Of a DNA stretch of 64,000 nucleotides, positions 43,776 to 51,354 are shown in pieces. The notes beneath the pieces are model-generated. The model was not told the origin of the DNA and made no database searches. It was given only the letters and a program-made list of their open reading frames with translations. Every line of letters begins with the position of its first letter. Position 1 is the first letter of the stretch. Source of the stretch: Erwinia aphidicola (GTDB lineage Bacteria > Pseudomonadota > Gammaproteobacteria > Enterobacterales > Enterobacteriaceae); assembly GCF_024169515.1 (NCBI RefSeq), contig NZ_JAMKCQ010000001.1, forward strand, positions 2,728,001 through 2,792,000, given 5' to 3'. The translations under genes were made by a program, and so were the position numbers.

Positions 43776-44480
43776 ATGAATCAGAAAGAAGTTAATGCCA
43801 AAATCGATAAAATTATTGCTCCACTTATTCGCTTTTGGGAGGGAAGTAAAGAGCCTTGGATAGTAAGAAATAATCAGTCCCAATTTGTTTATACAAATAT
43901 CCGTTTGCGTAAATTTATAGGCGTGCCGGAAAGTTTCGATATGGAGGGCCGTTATGATGGCGAGCTTCCTTTAGCGATGCATGAGTTTGAACCAGAATTT
44001 CAGGCACACGATCGCAAAGTTGAATATGAAAAAGACCGTGTTACTTCTATTGAAGTGCATAAGTTCGATGATTTAGATTATCTTCAACCATGGTACTGCG
44101 AAAAACTCCCAATTTTGGATGAAGATGGCACACCTTTAGGCGTCATCGCACACTGTCGCCCAGTTGAGTCTGTTTTCATTACGCGCCTGGCGAAAATAAA
44201 AATTCCTACTTCGTTGATGTTCACTCCACCCACTGAACTGTTCACCGACAAAGAGTGGGAGATCATTTTCTACACCTGTCAGTCGTTTACACCAAAAATG
44301 ATCGAAGCTGCGATTGGTGTTTCCAACCGTACGGTGGAAGATACTCTGTGTCGTATCTATAAAAAATCTGGCGTGGGCAATAAACGAGGCCTGATTGATT
44401 ACTGCATTGAGCACGGCTTTAATAATTTTATTCCGCAAAGTATTTTCCAAAGCAGCGGTTCAATTATGCCGTTTGAATAA
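43776..44480 (+). CDS. PAS/LuxR-type helix-turn-helix regulator, copy A2
   Basis: 234 residues from the ATG at 43776 with AGAAGGA upstream. Paralogue of A1: residues from about 155 to the end are almost identical, whereas the PAS-like part (about 35-110) carries many substitutions, e.g. TNIRLRKFIGVPESFDMEG versus SNKRLQGFLGLPKGFNMEG. The whole upstream region is shared with A1. The B2 gene begins 43 bases after its stop, so A2-B2 is probably one transcript. Confidence 0.85.
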   Translation: MNQKEVNAKIDKIIAPLIRFWEGSKEPWIVRNNQSQFVYTNIRLRKFIGVPESFDMEGRYDGELPLAMHEFEPEFQAHDRKVEYEKDRVTSIEVHKFDDLDYLQPWYCEKLPILDEDGTPLGVIAHCRPVESVFITRLAKIKIPTSLMFTPPTELFTDKEWEIIFYTCQSFTPKMIEAAIGVSNRTVEDTLCRIYKKSGVGNKRGLIDYCIEHGFNNFIPQSIFQSSGSIMPFE

Positions 44481-44523
44481 CGCTAAGCCTCCGATCTCTG
44501 CATTCCAAAAAAAGGTAATTGAT

Positions 44524-45231
44524 ATGAATATCAAGGAAAAGGATTCGGCAATAGAGCGAATTATTAAGCCTTTCATCTCTTTTTGGGAAGGAAGTAATGA
44601 ACCCTGGTGGGTGAAGAACAGTAAGTCTCAGTTTGTTTATGCGAATAAGAGGATGCGAGATTTCATCGGTTTACCAGCAGGGTATGATTTACTGGGCCGT
44701 TATGATGGTGAATTACCCGTCCCTGTCAGTGAATTTGAAAAACCTTTTCAGGCTCACGATCGCATGGTTGAGAAAGTCAAAGATAGAGTGACTTCTATAG
44801 GCATCCAACGTTTTGATGGTCACGATTACCTGCAAGCCTGGTATACGGAGAAAGTTCCATTAATGGATGAGGTTGGCAATGTTCTGGGGGTAATCCCTCA
44901 CTGTCGTCCAGTTGAAGCCATATTTATTACTCGTCTGGCAAAGATAAAGGTCCCAACCTCCCTGGTTTTCACCCCACCTACAGAACTGTTCACCGATAAG
45001 GAGTGGGAGATTATTTTCTACACCTGTCAGTCATTTACACCGAAAATGATCGAAGCCGCTATTGGCGTTCCCAACCGTACGGTGGAGGATATCTTATGTC
45101 GTATTTATAAAAAATCTGGTGTTGGTAATAAACGAGGCCTGATTGATTACTGTATTGAGCACGGCTTTAATAATTTTATTCCGCAAAGTATTTTCCAAAG
45201 CAGTGATTCAATTATGCCATTTGAACAATAG
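44524..45231 (+). CDS. PAS/LuxR-type helix-turn-helix regulator, copy B2
   Basis: 235 residues from the ATG at 44524 (AAAGG upstream). The sensor half is the most diverged of the three (GYDLLGRYDGELPVPVSEF; IQRFDGHDYLQAWYTEK). The HTH half is again nearly identical to A1 and A2, including long runs of identical DNA after 45125. This pattern implies either strong selection or gene conversion on the DNA-binding half. Partner of A2; function unknown. Confidence 0.85.
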   Translation: MNIKEKDSAIERIIKPFISFWEGSNEPWWVKNSKSQFVYANKRMRDFIGLPAGYDLLGRYDGELPVPVSEFEKPFQAHDRMVEKVKDRVTSIGIQRFDGHDYLQAWYTEKVPLMDEVGNVLGVIPHCRPVEAIFITRLAKIKVPTSLVFTPPTELFTDKEWEIIFYTCQSFTPKMIEAAIGVPNRTVEDILCRIYKKSGVGNKRGLIDYCIEHGFNNFIPQSIFQSSDSIMPFEQ

Positions 45232-45253
45232 CCTTCTCAAAAGGGGGAGCAAA

Positions 45254-45550
45254 TCACGCTTCCCCATCATATCTTTTCTGCATTTTCACCTTCGCCTTGC
45301 GGCGCATCTCATAACGCGTGGGCCAGATCACTTCAGGCTTGATACCCAGCGTCAGCGCAATAATTTTCTCTCCTTTTGGCCACGGTCGCGTTAGGGCATT
45401 CGCCAGCGTGCCGCCCGCCAGACCGTATGCACGGGACAGCGAGGCAATAGAGTAGCCTTTAAGACGTATAGCGCATTTTATCTCTTCGCGATGCCAGTCT
45501 TCATTAAGCGGTTTTGCTCTGGCAGCGAGGCTGGGGCGGGTGGTGGTCAT
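45254..45550 (-). CDS. Ner/Nlp-type winged-helix DNA-binding protein (SfsB-like)
   Basis: 98 residues from the ATG at 45550 (AAGGAG upstream). The HTH region DWHREEIKCAIRLKGYSIASLSR followed by GTLANALTRPWPKGEKIIA matches the Ner/Nlp (SfsB) family of Mu-like and chromosomal regulators. A basic C-terminal tail (RRKAKVKMQKR) follows. Converges on B2 with only 22 bases between stops. Target unknown; it may be a domesticated phage regulator. Confidence 0.82.
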   Translation of the reverse strand: MTTTRPSLAARAKPLNEDWHREEIKCAIRLKGYSIASLSRAYGLAGGTLANALTRPWPKGEKIIALTLGIKPEVIWPTRYEMRRKAKVKMQKRYDGEA

Positions 45551-45664
45551 GTGTCTCTCCTTTTCACATCGTTGGAAAGGGAGTTTTATCATCAGCAGGG
45601 GGACGTTGCCACCGTGTAAAGTACGGATCGTAAGGGGCCGTGAGCGGCCCCTGAAAAACGCAAT

Positions 45665-46048
45665 TTAGCTCATCAGGCTGACCTGGGCTGCAACAATCCG
45701 CCAGCCGCAGGGTAACCTGACCCAGGTCTGCTGCTGGCGACCTATTCGTTCGCTGCCTTCACGGGTAAACTCGGTGCTGCAGACCGCAAAGTCCTCGCCG
45801 TAGCTGGTTATTACGGTGTTCTGTAGCTGGCGGTCTAAGCCGGCAGACGGGCGTGATGCGCGGAACTCTCTGATGGCATCAATACCGTACAGATTCTCCC
45901 CGGCCCCCAGGCGCACCGTACGCTCGTCATGCCAGAACAGTTCATCCAGTACCGCAACATTGTTGCTGATTAACGCCTCTTCATAGCGGTAAAACGCGGC
46001 GGTGACCTCGGCAAGAATGCCCGGGCGATCGATATATTCACTTTTCAT
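45665..46048 (-). CDS. hpxZ: HpxZ, DUF3225 (SnoaL-like fold) protein
   Basis: 127 residues from the ATG at 46048, one base after the hpxY stop. Fold features are those of the NTF2/SnoaL-like family (AAFYRYEEALISN, LFWHDERTVRLG, YGIDAIREFRA, CGWRIVAAQVSLM). DUF3225 members include AtzH of the cyanuric acid pathway, which acts on a carboxylated urea (from memory). Last gene of hpxWXYZ; may act on an unstable intermediate of oxalurate breakdown (inference). Confidence 0.87.
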   Translation of the reverse strand: MKSEYIDRPGILAEVTAAFYRYEEALISNNVAVLDELFWHDERTVRLGAGENLYGIDAIREFRASRPSAGLDRQLQNTVITSYGEDFAVCSTEFTREGSERIGRQQQTWVRLPCGWRIVAAQVSLMS

Positions 46049-46049
46049 G

Positions 46050-47447
46050 TTATGACTCCATGCTGGCAGGCGCGGCCTGCGCAATGCCCATCTGCTCAAG
46101 CACGCGTGCAGCTCGCAGGCAGGCTTCCTCTTTAAAGGGGGCTGCGATCAACTGTAATCCGATTGGCAGCCCCGAGGAAGTGCGCAGTGGTACGGTGGTG
46201 ACGGGCAGGCCCAGGAATGAGATCGGCTGCGTCAGCATCCCCATGCTGGCGCGCACCGGCAGATCGCTGCCGTTAATGCGCATGGTTTCCTGACCAATCA
46301 GCGTAGCGCTGGTCGGCGTGGCCGGGGCGATCAGCACATCGACCTCGGCAAAGCGTGCCAGCACCTGCTGCTGGAAATGACGGCGGAAGCGCTGGGCCTG
46401 CACATACCATGCGGAGGGGATCATCGCCCCGGCCAGCAGGCGCTCGCGCGACAGCGGCTCGAAGCGCTCTGGCGAATGGCGCAGTGCGGGCAGGTAGTGA
46501 TTGCCGCCCTCGGACGCCGTAATAATAAAAGCCGCCGCGCGCGCCAGTTCGGCTTCCGGCAGCACTATCTCATCATTGACGTTGAGCGCTTTCGCCGCCT
46601 GAGCCACCGCCAGCCGTGCATCGTCGTCACACCACTGCTGGAAATAGCCGCCCAGCACGCCGCAGCGCAAGCCTTCCATCCCGCGCTCCAGCAGCGGGGC
46701 GACTGGCTGCATGGCTTTCTCCGCCTGGAAACTGTCCTGCGCATCACGCCCCTGAAGCGCATCGTAGACCTGCGTCAGGTCGCTGACGCGGCGCGCAAAG
46801 GGGCCGATATGGTCGAGGCTGGCAACAAAAGGATGGCTGCCGCTGCGCGACAGGCGGCCAAAGGTCGGTTTCAGGCCGAAGATGCCGCACAGCGAAGCGG
46901 GCACGCGAATCGACCCATTGGTATCGGTGCCGAGAGAAAAGTGGACCACTCCGGCAGCGACGGCGGCGGCAGAACCGCCGGAAGAGCCTCCGGCAATGCG
47001 CGTCAGATCGTGCGGGTTATGGGTTGCCCCGTAGTGGCTGTTTTCGGTGGTAAAACCATAGGCGTAAGCATCCATATTGAGCATACCGGAAAGCAGGCCA
47101 CCGCTGGCGGCCAGCTTGTGGACCGCCCAGGCATCCTGACGCGCCGCCGTGCGGTTGCTGAACAGGCTGGCTCCCGCCAGGGTGCTGTGACCGGCCACGT
47201 CGAACAGATTTTTCACGGCATAGGGTACGGCAGCCAGCGCGGGCAGCGGCTGGCCTTCACGCTTCAGACGATCGAGGCGGTCAGCCTCCTGTAACATGCG
47301 CTCCTGAGTGACGTGGGTCCAGGCGTTCAGCGCGGGATTATGGCGCTCAATATTTGCCAGCGTCTGGCTGGCGATATCGCGCGCGCTCAGCTCACCCGCC
47401 GCCAGCGCGCGTTTCAGTTCTGCAATCGATAAGGACGCCAGATTCAT
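46050..47447 (-). CDS. hpxY: HpxY, AtzE-type amidase-signature amidohydrolase
   Basis: 465 residues of the amidase signature family. The Ser-cisSer-Lys triad is visible: K79 (AVKNLFDVAG), S155 (GGSSGGS) and S179 (TDTNGSIRVPA). Closest named relatives are AtzE-type amidohydrolases, which pair with a small GatC-like AtzG subunit; here the small partner is HpxX, overlapping by 4 bases. By context it hydrolyses oxalurate or a derived carbamoyl compound; the exact reaction is not shown by sequence. Confidence 0.9.
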   Translation of the reverse strand: MNLASLSIAELKRALAAGELSARDIASQTLANIERHNPALNAWTHVTQERMLQEADRLDRLKREGQPLPALAAVPYAVKNLFDVAGHSTLAGASLFSNRTAARQDAWAVHKLAASGGLLSGMLNMDAYAYGFTTENSHYGATHNPHDLTRIAGGSSGGSAAAVAAGVVHFSLGTDTNGSIRVPASLCGIFGLKPTFGRLSRSGSHPFVASLDHIGPFARRVSDLTQVYDALQGRDAQDSFQAEKAMQPVAPLLERGMEGLRCGVLGGYFQQWCDDDARLAVAQAAKALNVNDEIVLPEAELARAAAFIITASEGGNHYLPALRHSPERFEPLSRERLLAGAMIPSAWYVQAQRFRRHFQQQVLARFAEVDVLIAPATPTSATLIGQETMRINGSDLPVRASMGMLTQPISFLGLPVTTVPLRTSSGLPIGLQLIAAPFKEEACLRAARVLEQMGIAQAAPASMES

Positions 47448-47632
47448 GCTTTATATACCCCCGCCACTTCAAGGCGATCGTCGAGCGGGAACGCCATCAG
47501 CGGCGCCGCCATCGCGGCAATGCGGCTAAACTGAGTCAGCAGTTCGGCGCGGCGAGTCTCGTCCAGCTCCAGCGCCAGCACCTGCTCCATCTGTGCCACG
47601 TAGGCTGCCCAGTCGGGTGTGTCTTGTTTCAT
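47444..47632 (-). CDS. hpxX: HpxX, AtzG-like small subunit (DUF4089)
   Basis: 62 residues, MKQDTPDWAAYVAQMEQVLAL. Two helices around LELDETRRAELLTQFSRIAAMAAPLMAFPLD match the AtzG/GatC-like clamp that stabilises an amidase partner. Translationally coupled to hpxY (ATGA). Easily missed because of its size; it is probably required for HpxY solubility or activity (inference from AtzE-AtzG). Confidence 0.88.
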   Translation of the reverse strand: MKQDTPDWAAYVAQMEQVLALELDETRRAELLTQFSRIAAMAAPLMAFPLDDRLEVAGVYKA

Positions 47633-47667
47633 GATCTCTCCCCTGTCTCTTTAAATTTTCAACTCGG

Positions 47668-49254
47668 TTAAAACCCGGCCGCGCTGCCGTTGCTGCGTGG
47701 GTCGAAGGCGCCTTCCAGCATGCCGTTGATGTGGCGCACAATCGCTCCGGCATGGCCGACGGCCTCGCTGAAATCCGCTAACATCTCCACCTCATGCCCC
47801 AGCTCGCGCAGCGTGGCAACGATCTCTGCGCTGAAGCGCCCCTCCAGCTTTAACGAATCCGATGCCTGGCCCCAGGTCCGGCCCAGCAGCCAGCGCGGAG
47901 CACCGATAGCCTGTTGCAGCGCCATCCCCTGAATCACATGGCGGGTAAAAATCGCCGCCTGAGTTTGCGGCTGGCCGTCCCCGCCCATCGAGCCATACAC
48001 CATGGTGCGGCCATCCGTCAGGCGCGCCGCCGCCGGATTCAGGGTATGGAAAGGCTGTTTGCCCGGTACCAGCGCCAGCAGATGCTCAGGATCGAGGCTG
48101 AAAGAGGCACCGCGGTTCTGCCAGGTGATGCCGGTACCCGGGATCACCACGCCGCTACCGAATTCATGGTAGATGCTCTGAATAAAGCTCACCGCCAGCC
48201 CGCTGCTGTCCATCACCCCCATCCACACCGTGTCGCCCGGGCCTTTGCCGGTGCCCCACGGCGCGGCGCGATCCACATCGACGCATGCAGCCAGCTGCTG
48301 CAATCGAGCGCTGTCGAGCAGCGCCTGCATCTCTTCCCGCATATGCAGCGGGTCGGTGATGTGCTGGTCGCGCAGGCCAAAGGCCAGCTTAGTGGCTTCG
48401 ACAATGCGGTGAATGGTTTGCGCTTCGTCAGCATCTGCCATTGCCAGATGGTCGGTAATGCCGAGGATCGCCAGCGAAACCAGGCCCTGAGTGGGCGGCG
48501 GCATATTGAATACGTCGCCGTACTGATGGCGGATGCGCAGCGCCCTGCGGCGTTTTGCCTGCTGGCGGTTGAGATCTTCCAGCGTTACCGGCATGCCAAG
48601 GCGTGACATCTCGCTGGCAATCTGGCGCGCCAGCGGACCGCGATAGAAGCTCTCCAGCCCGGCTTCTGCCAGGTGGATTAAGGTCGCCGCCAGTTCAGGC
48701 TGGGTGAAGCGGCTACCGGGGCGGGGCACTTCGCCATCGGGCAGAAAGGTCGCGGCAAAGCCGGGCTGATTAGCCAGCTCGGCATGTTTACTGGCGGTGG
48801 CCGCCGCCTGGGATTCCGTCACTGGAATTCCGTCAGCAGCATAGCGGATGGCATCGGCCAGCAGGCGCGGCAGCGGGCGCTGCTGGCCGCCCAGCTCTTT
48901 GGATACCGCCAGCGCTTCCTGCCAGCCGCTGACAGTTCCCGCTACGGTAAGTGCCGATTCAGGACCGCGATGCGGGATGGTGGCGTGGCCGTGGTAGAAA
49001 TCGATTGAGGCCAGCGAACCGGCGGCACCGCTGGCGTCAATGGCGATCGGCTCGCCGTTTGGCGGCAGGATCAACCAAAAACCATCACCGCCCAAACCGT
49101 TCATATGCGGGTAGACCACGGCGATAGTGGCAGCCGCAGCAACCATCGCTTCAATGGCATTGCCGCCTTCGCGTAATACACCCAGTGCGCTTTCTGATGC
49201 CAGGTGGTGAGGGGTGACCGCCATACCCAGCGGCGCGATATTGCTTTGATTCAT
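47668..49254 (-). CDS. hpxW: HpxW, oxamate amidohydrolase (gamma-glutamyltransferase family)
   Basis: Ntn-hydrolase homologous to gamma-glutamyltransferase; the Klebsiella protein converts oxamate to oxalate and ammonia. It has 528 residues and no signal peptide, so it is cytoplasmic, unlike periplasmic Ggt. Autoprocessing is expected before T342 in PGDTVWMGVMD, which becomes the nucleophile of the small subunit. Other family motifs: MNGLGGDGFWL, RGPESALTVAGTV and YGSMGGDGQPQTQ. First gene of hpxWXYZ, preceded by a sigma-54 type promoter. Confidence 0.93.
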   Translation of the reverse strand: MNQSNIAPLGMAVTPHHLASESALGVLREGGNAIEAMVAAAATIAVVYPHMNGLGGDGFWLILPPNGEPIAIDASGAAGSLASIDFYHGHATIPHRGPESALTVAGTVSGWQEALAVSKELGGQQRPLPRLLADAIRYAADGIPVTESQAAATASKHAELANQPGFAATFLPDGEVPRPGSRFTQPELAATLIHLAEAGLESFYRGPLARQIASEMSRLGMPVTLEDLNRQQAKRRRALRIRHQYGDVFNMPPPTQGLVSLAILGITDHLAMADADEAQTIHRIVEATKLAFGLRDQHITDPLHMREEMQALLDSARLQQLAACVDVDRAAPWGTGKGPGDTVWMGVMDSSGLAVSFIQSIYHEFGSGVVIPGTGITWQNRGASFSLDPEHLLALVPGKQPFHTLNPAAARLTDGRTMVYGSMGGDGQPQTQAAIFTRHVIQGMALQQAIGAPRWLLGRTWGQASDSLKLEGRFSAEIVATLRELGHEVEMLADFSEAVGHAGAIVRHINGMLEGAFDPRSNGSAAGF

Positions 49255-49293
49255 TCCATTCTCGTCGTCCAGATTACTGATAGCTTAATATAA

Positions 49294-49308
49294 GCAATAG
49301 CCGTTCCA
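49294..49308 (-). promoter_or_regulatory. Sigma-54 type promoter for hpxWXYZ
   Basis: On the minus strand TGGAAC-GGCTA-TTGC, i.e. GG and GC dinucleotides with the required 10-base spacing; consensus TGGCAC-N5-TTGC with one mismatch. The expected start lies about 30 bases before the hpxW ATG. Fits nitrogen-limitation control through NtrC. Confidence 0.72.
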
Positions 49309-49426
49309 GTTTGCCGGATGATGGACGCAGGGAATTGAAAAACTGTCGGTCAGCACCGGTTTTAACAATAAATGTTTAGTGCGCCGCGCTACAGACGGGC
49401 ACGTTATTTGTATATCATCCAGACCG

Positions 49427-49437
49427 TGAAACAAAAG
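49427..49437 (+). promoter_or_regulatory. Candidate HpxU operator in front of hpxU
   Basis: TGAAACAAAAG, 17 bases before the hpxU start. It is shared 10 of 11 with TGAAACGAAAG on the opposite strand at 50523-50533, just downstream of the ABC operon promoter. Suggests autoregulation plus repression of the transport operon (inference). Confidence 0.4.
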
Positions 49438-49453
49438 TTACAGGGCAGAAGCC

Positions 49454-50293
49454 ATGAAGCAGCTTGATGAACGCCTGCGCAGCCATTACGCACAGCTGTC
49501 GCCGCAGGAACAGCGTATCGCCGATTTTGCCTTTGACCATTTCGACGATCTGATCAGCTATAACAGCGCGGAGCTGGCGCGCCTGAGTGGGGTCTCGAAG
49601 GCTACGGTCAGCCGCCTGTTTAAGCGCTTGGGCTATGAAAAATATAAGGATATGCGCGACGAGCTGCGTACCCTGCGCCAGAGTGGGATGCCGCTGACCG
49701 ACAACCGCGATGCAGTGCAGGGCAACACGCTGCTGGCGCGCCACTACAAGCAGGAGATGGCCAACCTCACCCAGTGGGTTAACGCTATCGATACCGGGCA
49801 GTTGGGAGAGGTGGTGCAGGCGTTGTCCAACAGTAAACGCATTTTTATCATTGGCTTACGTAACGCGTATCCGGTGGCGTTGCACCTGCGACAGCAGCTG
49901 CTTCAGGCCCGCGCTCAGGTGCACTTACTGCCGCAGCCGGGCCAGACGCTTGCCGAGGAGCTGGTGGATCTCACGCCCGACGATCTGGTGGTGGTGATGG
50001 CTTTCCGCCGCCGTCCGCGCATCATCCGCCCGCTGCTGCAGCAGCTGCAGCAGAGCGGCATCCCAACGCTGGCGCTGTGCGAGCCGCAGGCGCAGGGCGT
50101 CATTGCTCTGGCGCGCTGGCAGCTCTGCGCCCCGCTCGACAGCGTTTCGGCGTTTGACAGCTACGCCGCGGCCAACAGCCTGATCAACCTGCTGGCGAAT
50201 GCGGTGCTGCATGAACTGTTAAGCGATGGCCGCCAGCGCATTCATCAGATCGCCGACCTCTACAGCCAGCTGGATGAACTGGAACAGCGCTAA
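49454..50293 (+). CDS. hpxU: HpxU, RpiR-family transcriptional regulator
   Basis: 279 residues. N-terminal RpiR HTH (about 1-77: LSPQEQRIADFAFDHFDDLI, SGVSKATVSRLFKRLGYEKYKDM). C-terminal SIS domain (about 115-245: SKRIFIIGLRNAYPVALHLRQQL, DDLVVVMAFRRRPR) that would bind a ligand, here probably a pathway intermediate. In Klebsiella HpxU is the repressor of the hpxFGHIJK and hpxWXYZ operons; the gene sits between the same two operons here. Confidence 0.92.
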   Translation: MKQLDERLRSHYAQLSPQEQRIADFAFDHFDDLISYNSAELARLSGVSKATVSRLFKRLGYEKYKDMRDELRTLRQSGMPLTDNRDAVQGNTLLARHYKQEMANLTQWVNAIDTGQLGEVVQALSNSKRIFIIGLRNAYPVALHLRQQLLQARAQVHLLPQPGQTLAEELVDLTPDDLVVVMAFRRRPRIIRPLLQQLQQSGIPTLALCEPQAQGVIALARWQLCAPLDSVSAFDSYAAANSLINLLANAVLHELLSDGRQRIHQIADLYSQLDELEQR

Positions 50294-50296
50294 TGG

Positions 50297-50313
50297 GGCA
50301 CTGTTTTGGTGCT
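50297..50313. promoter_or_regulatory. NtrC-like binding site
   Basis: GGCACTGTTTTGGTGCT fits the 17-bp NtrC consensus (TGCACC-N5-GGTGCA) in both GCAC and GTGC arms with correct spacing. It starts 3 bases after the hpxU stop, about 200 bases upstream of the sigma-54 promoter, a usual enhancer distance. A weaker copy (50315-50331) lies 18 bases on. Confidence 0.6.
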
Positions 50314-50324
50314 TTGCATGATTT

Positions 50325-50350
50325 TGGGGCGCGCCATCGCGCCCCATTTT
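50325..50350 (+). terminator. Terminator after hpxU
   Basis: 9-bp stem TGGGGCGCG/CGCGCCCCA with CCAT loop, flanked by TTTT and followed by TTTTATT. It ends hpxU and separates it from the ABC operon. Confidence 0.8.
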
Positions 50351-50488
50351 ATTCCCCATCTCCTGCCTCTGCCCACCTGTTAATCCGCCGTGTCTTCCGT
50401 GTTTTTGTTGGCTAATTGCAGGCGAATAAACGCTTTTCCCTCTCCGCTTATCGCTTAAGACCAAAAATTTATGCAGTGTGCCGCGCGC

Positions 50489-50504
50489 TGGCACATTAGT
50501 TGCA
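50489..50504 (+). promoter_or_regulatory. Sigma-54 promoter for the hpx ABC-transporter operon
   Basis: TGGCAC-ATTAG-TTGCA, a full match to the -24/-12 consensus (TGGCAC-N5-TTGCA). Expected transcription start about 50515, leaving a ~45-base leader to the ATG at 50559. With the upstream NtrC-like site this predicts expression under nitrogen limitation. Confidence 0.88.
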
Positions 50505-50522
50505 AATAAATTCTTTAAGAAT

Positions 50523-50533
50523 CTTTCGTTTCA
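50523..50533 (-). promoter_or_regulatory. Candidate HpxU operator downstream of the sigma-54 promoter
   Basis: Minus-strand TGAAACGAAAG, 10 of 11 identical to the motif upstream of hpxU. Its position just after the predicted start point is where a repressor would block transcription. Confidence 0.4.
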
Positions 50534-50558
50534 TGATGTATTAACCGGGGAAGTGAAG

Positions 50559-51344
50559 ATGAAAAAAGGTTTACTCGCATTACTGGCTGGCGCCGTGCTG
50601 TTCACTCAGACCACCGTGGCGCATGCCGACCAGCTGCAGGATATTGAAAAGCGCGGCGTTATTCGTATCGCCGTGCCGCAGGACTTCCCACCGTTTGGTT
50701 CGGTCGGTACCGATTTACAGCCGCAGGGCTACGACATTGATATGGCGAAGTATCTGGCGAAGCAGATGAAACTTAAGTTGCAGCTGGTGCCGGTCACCAG
50801 CGCTAACCGCGTTCCCTATCTGCAAACGAATAAGGTGGATTTGGTCATCTCCAGCCTTGGTAAAAACCCGGAGCGCGAGAAAGTGATCGACTTCAGCCGC
50901 GCCTATGCGCCGTTCTTCCTGGGCGTATTTGGCCCGAAAGATGGCACGTTGAAAGATGCCGCCGAGCTGAGCGGCAAATCCATCGGTGTGACGCGTGGCG
51001 CGGTGGAAGATATGGTGCTGACCGGTATTGCGCCGAAAGACGCTGAGGTGAAGCGTTATGAAGATAACAACACCACGCTCTCCGCTTATCTGTCAGGGCA
51101 GGTGCAGTACGTGGCGACCGGTAACCTGGTGGTGGCCGCGATTTCCCGCCAGAACGCCGACAAAGCGCCGGTGGCAAAATTTATGCTGAAAGACTCACCG
51201 TGCTTTATTGGCATGAAGAAAGAAGAACCGGCCCTGAAGGCCAAAGTTGATGCGCTGATCGAGCAGGCGATTCAGGACAAAACTCTGAACGGCCTCTCTG
51301 AACAGTGGTTGAAAGCACCGCTGCCGGCTGACCTCGGCGCGTAA
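50559..51344 (+). CDS. ABC transporter substrate-binding protein (amino-acid type), hpx operon
   Basis: 261 residues from the ATG at 50559 (GGGGAAGTGA upstream). Sec signal peptide KKGLLALLAGAVLFTQTTVAHA, cleaved before DQLQ. Family 3 extracellular solute-binding fold: RGVIRIAVPQDFPPFG, GYDIDMAKYLAKQM, DLVISSLGKNPEREKVIDFS. First gene of the operon that ends in hpxJ and hpxK, so the ligand is probably allantoate, ureidoglycolate/oxalurate or a related ureide rather than a standard amino acid (inference). Occupies the place of hpxF-I in Klebsiella. Confidence 0.88.
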   Translation: MKKGLLALLAGAVLFTQTTVAHADQLQDIEKRGVIRIAVPQDFPPFGSVGTDLQPQGYDIDMAKYLAKQMKLKLQLVPVTSANRVPYLQTNKVDLVISSLGKNPEREKVIDFSRAYAPFFLGVFGPKDGTLKDAAELSGKSIGVTRGAVEDMVLTGIAPKDAEVKRYEDNNTTLSAYLSGQVQYVATGNLVVAAISRQNADKAPVAKFMLKDSPCFIGMKKEEPALKAKVDALIEQAIQDKTLNGLSEQWLKAPLPADLGA

Positions 51345-51354
51345 GGGCAGACTG

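Noticed and set aside
49397..49412. GGGCAC-GTTAT-TTGTA resembling a sigma-54 promoter upstream of hpxU
   Set aside because: The essential GC of the -12 element is GT, and hpxU as a repressor would not be expected to need RpoN; considered too weak to list.
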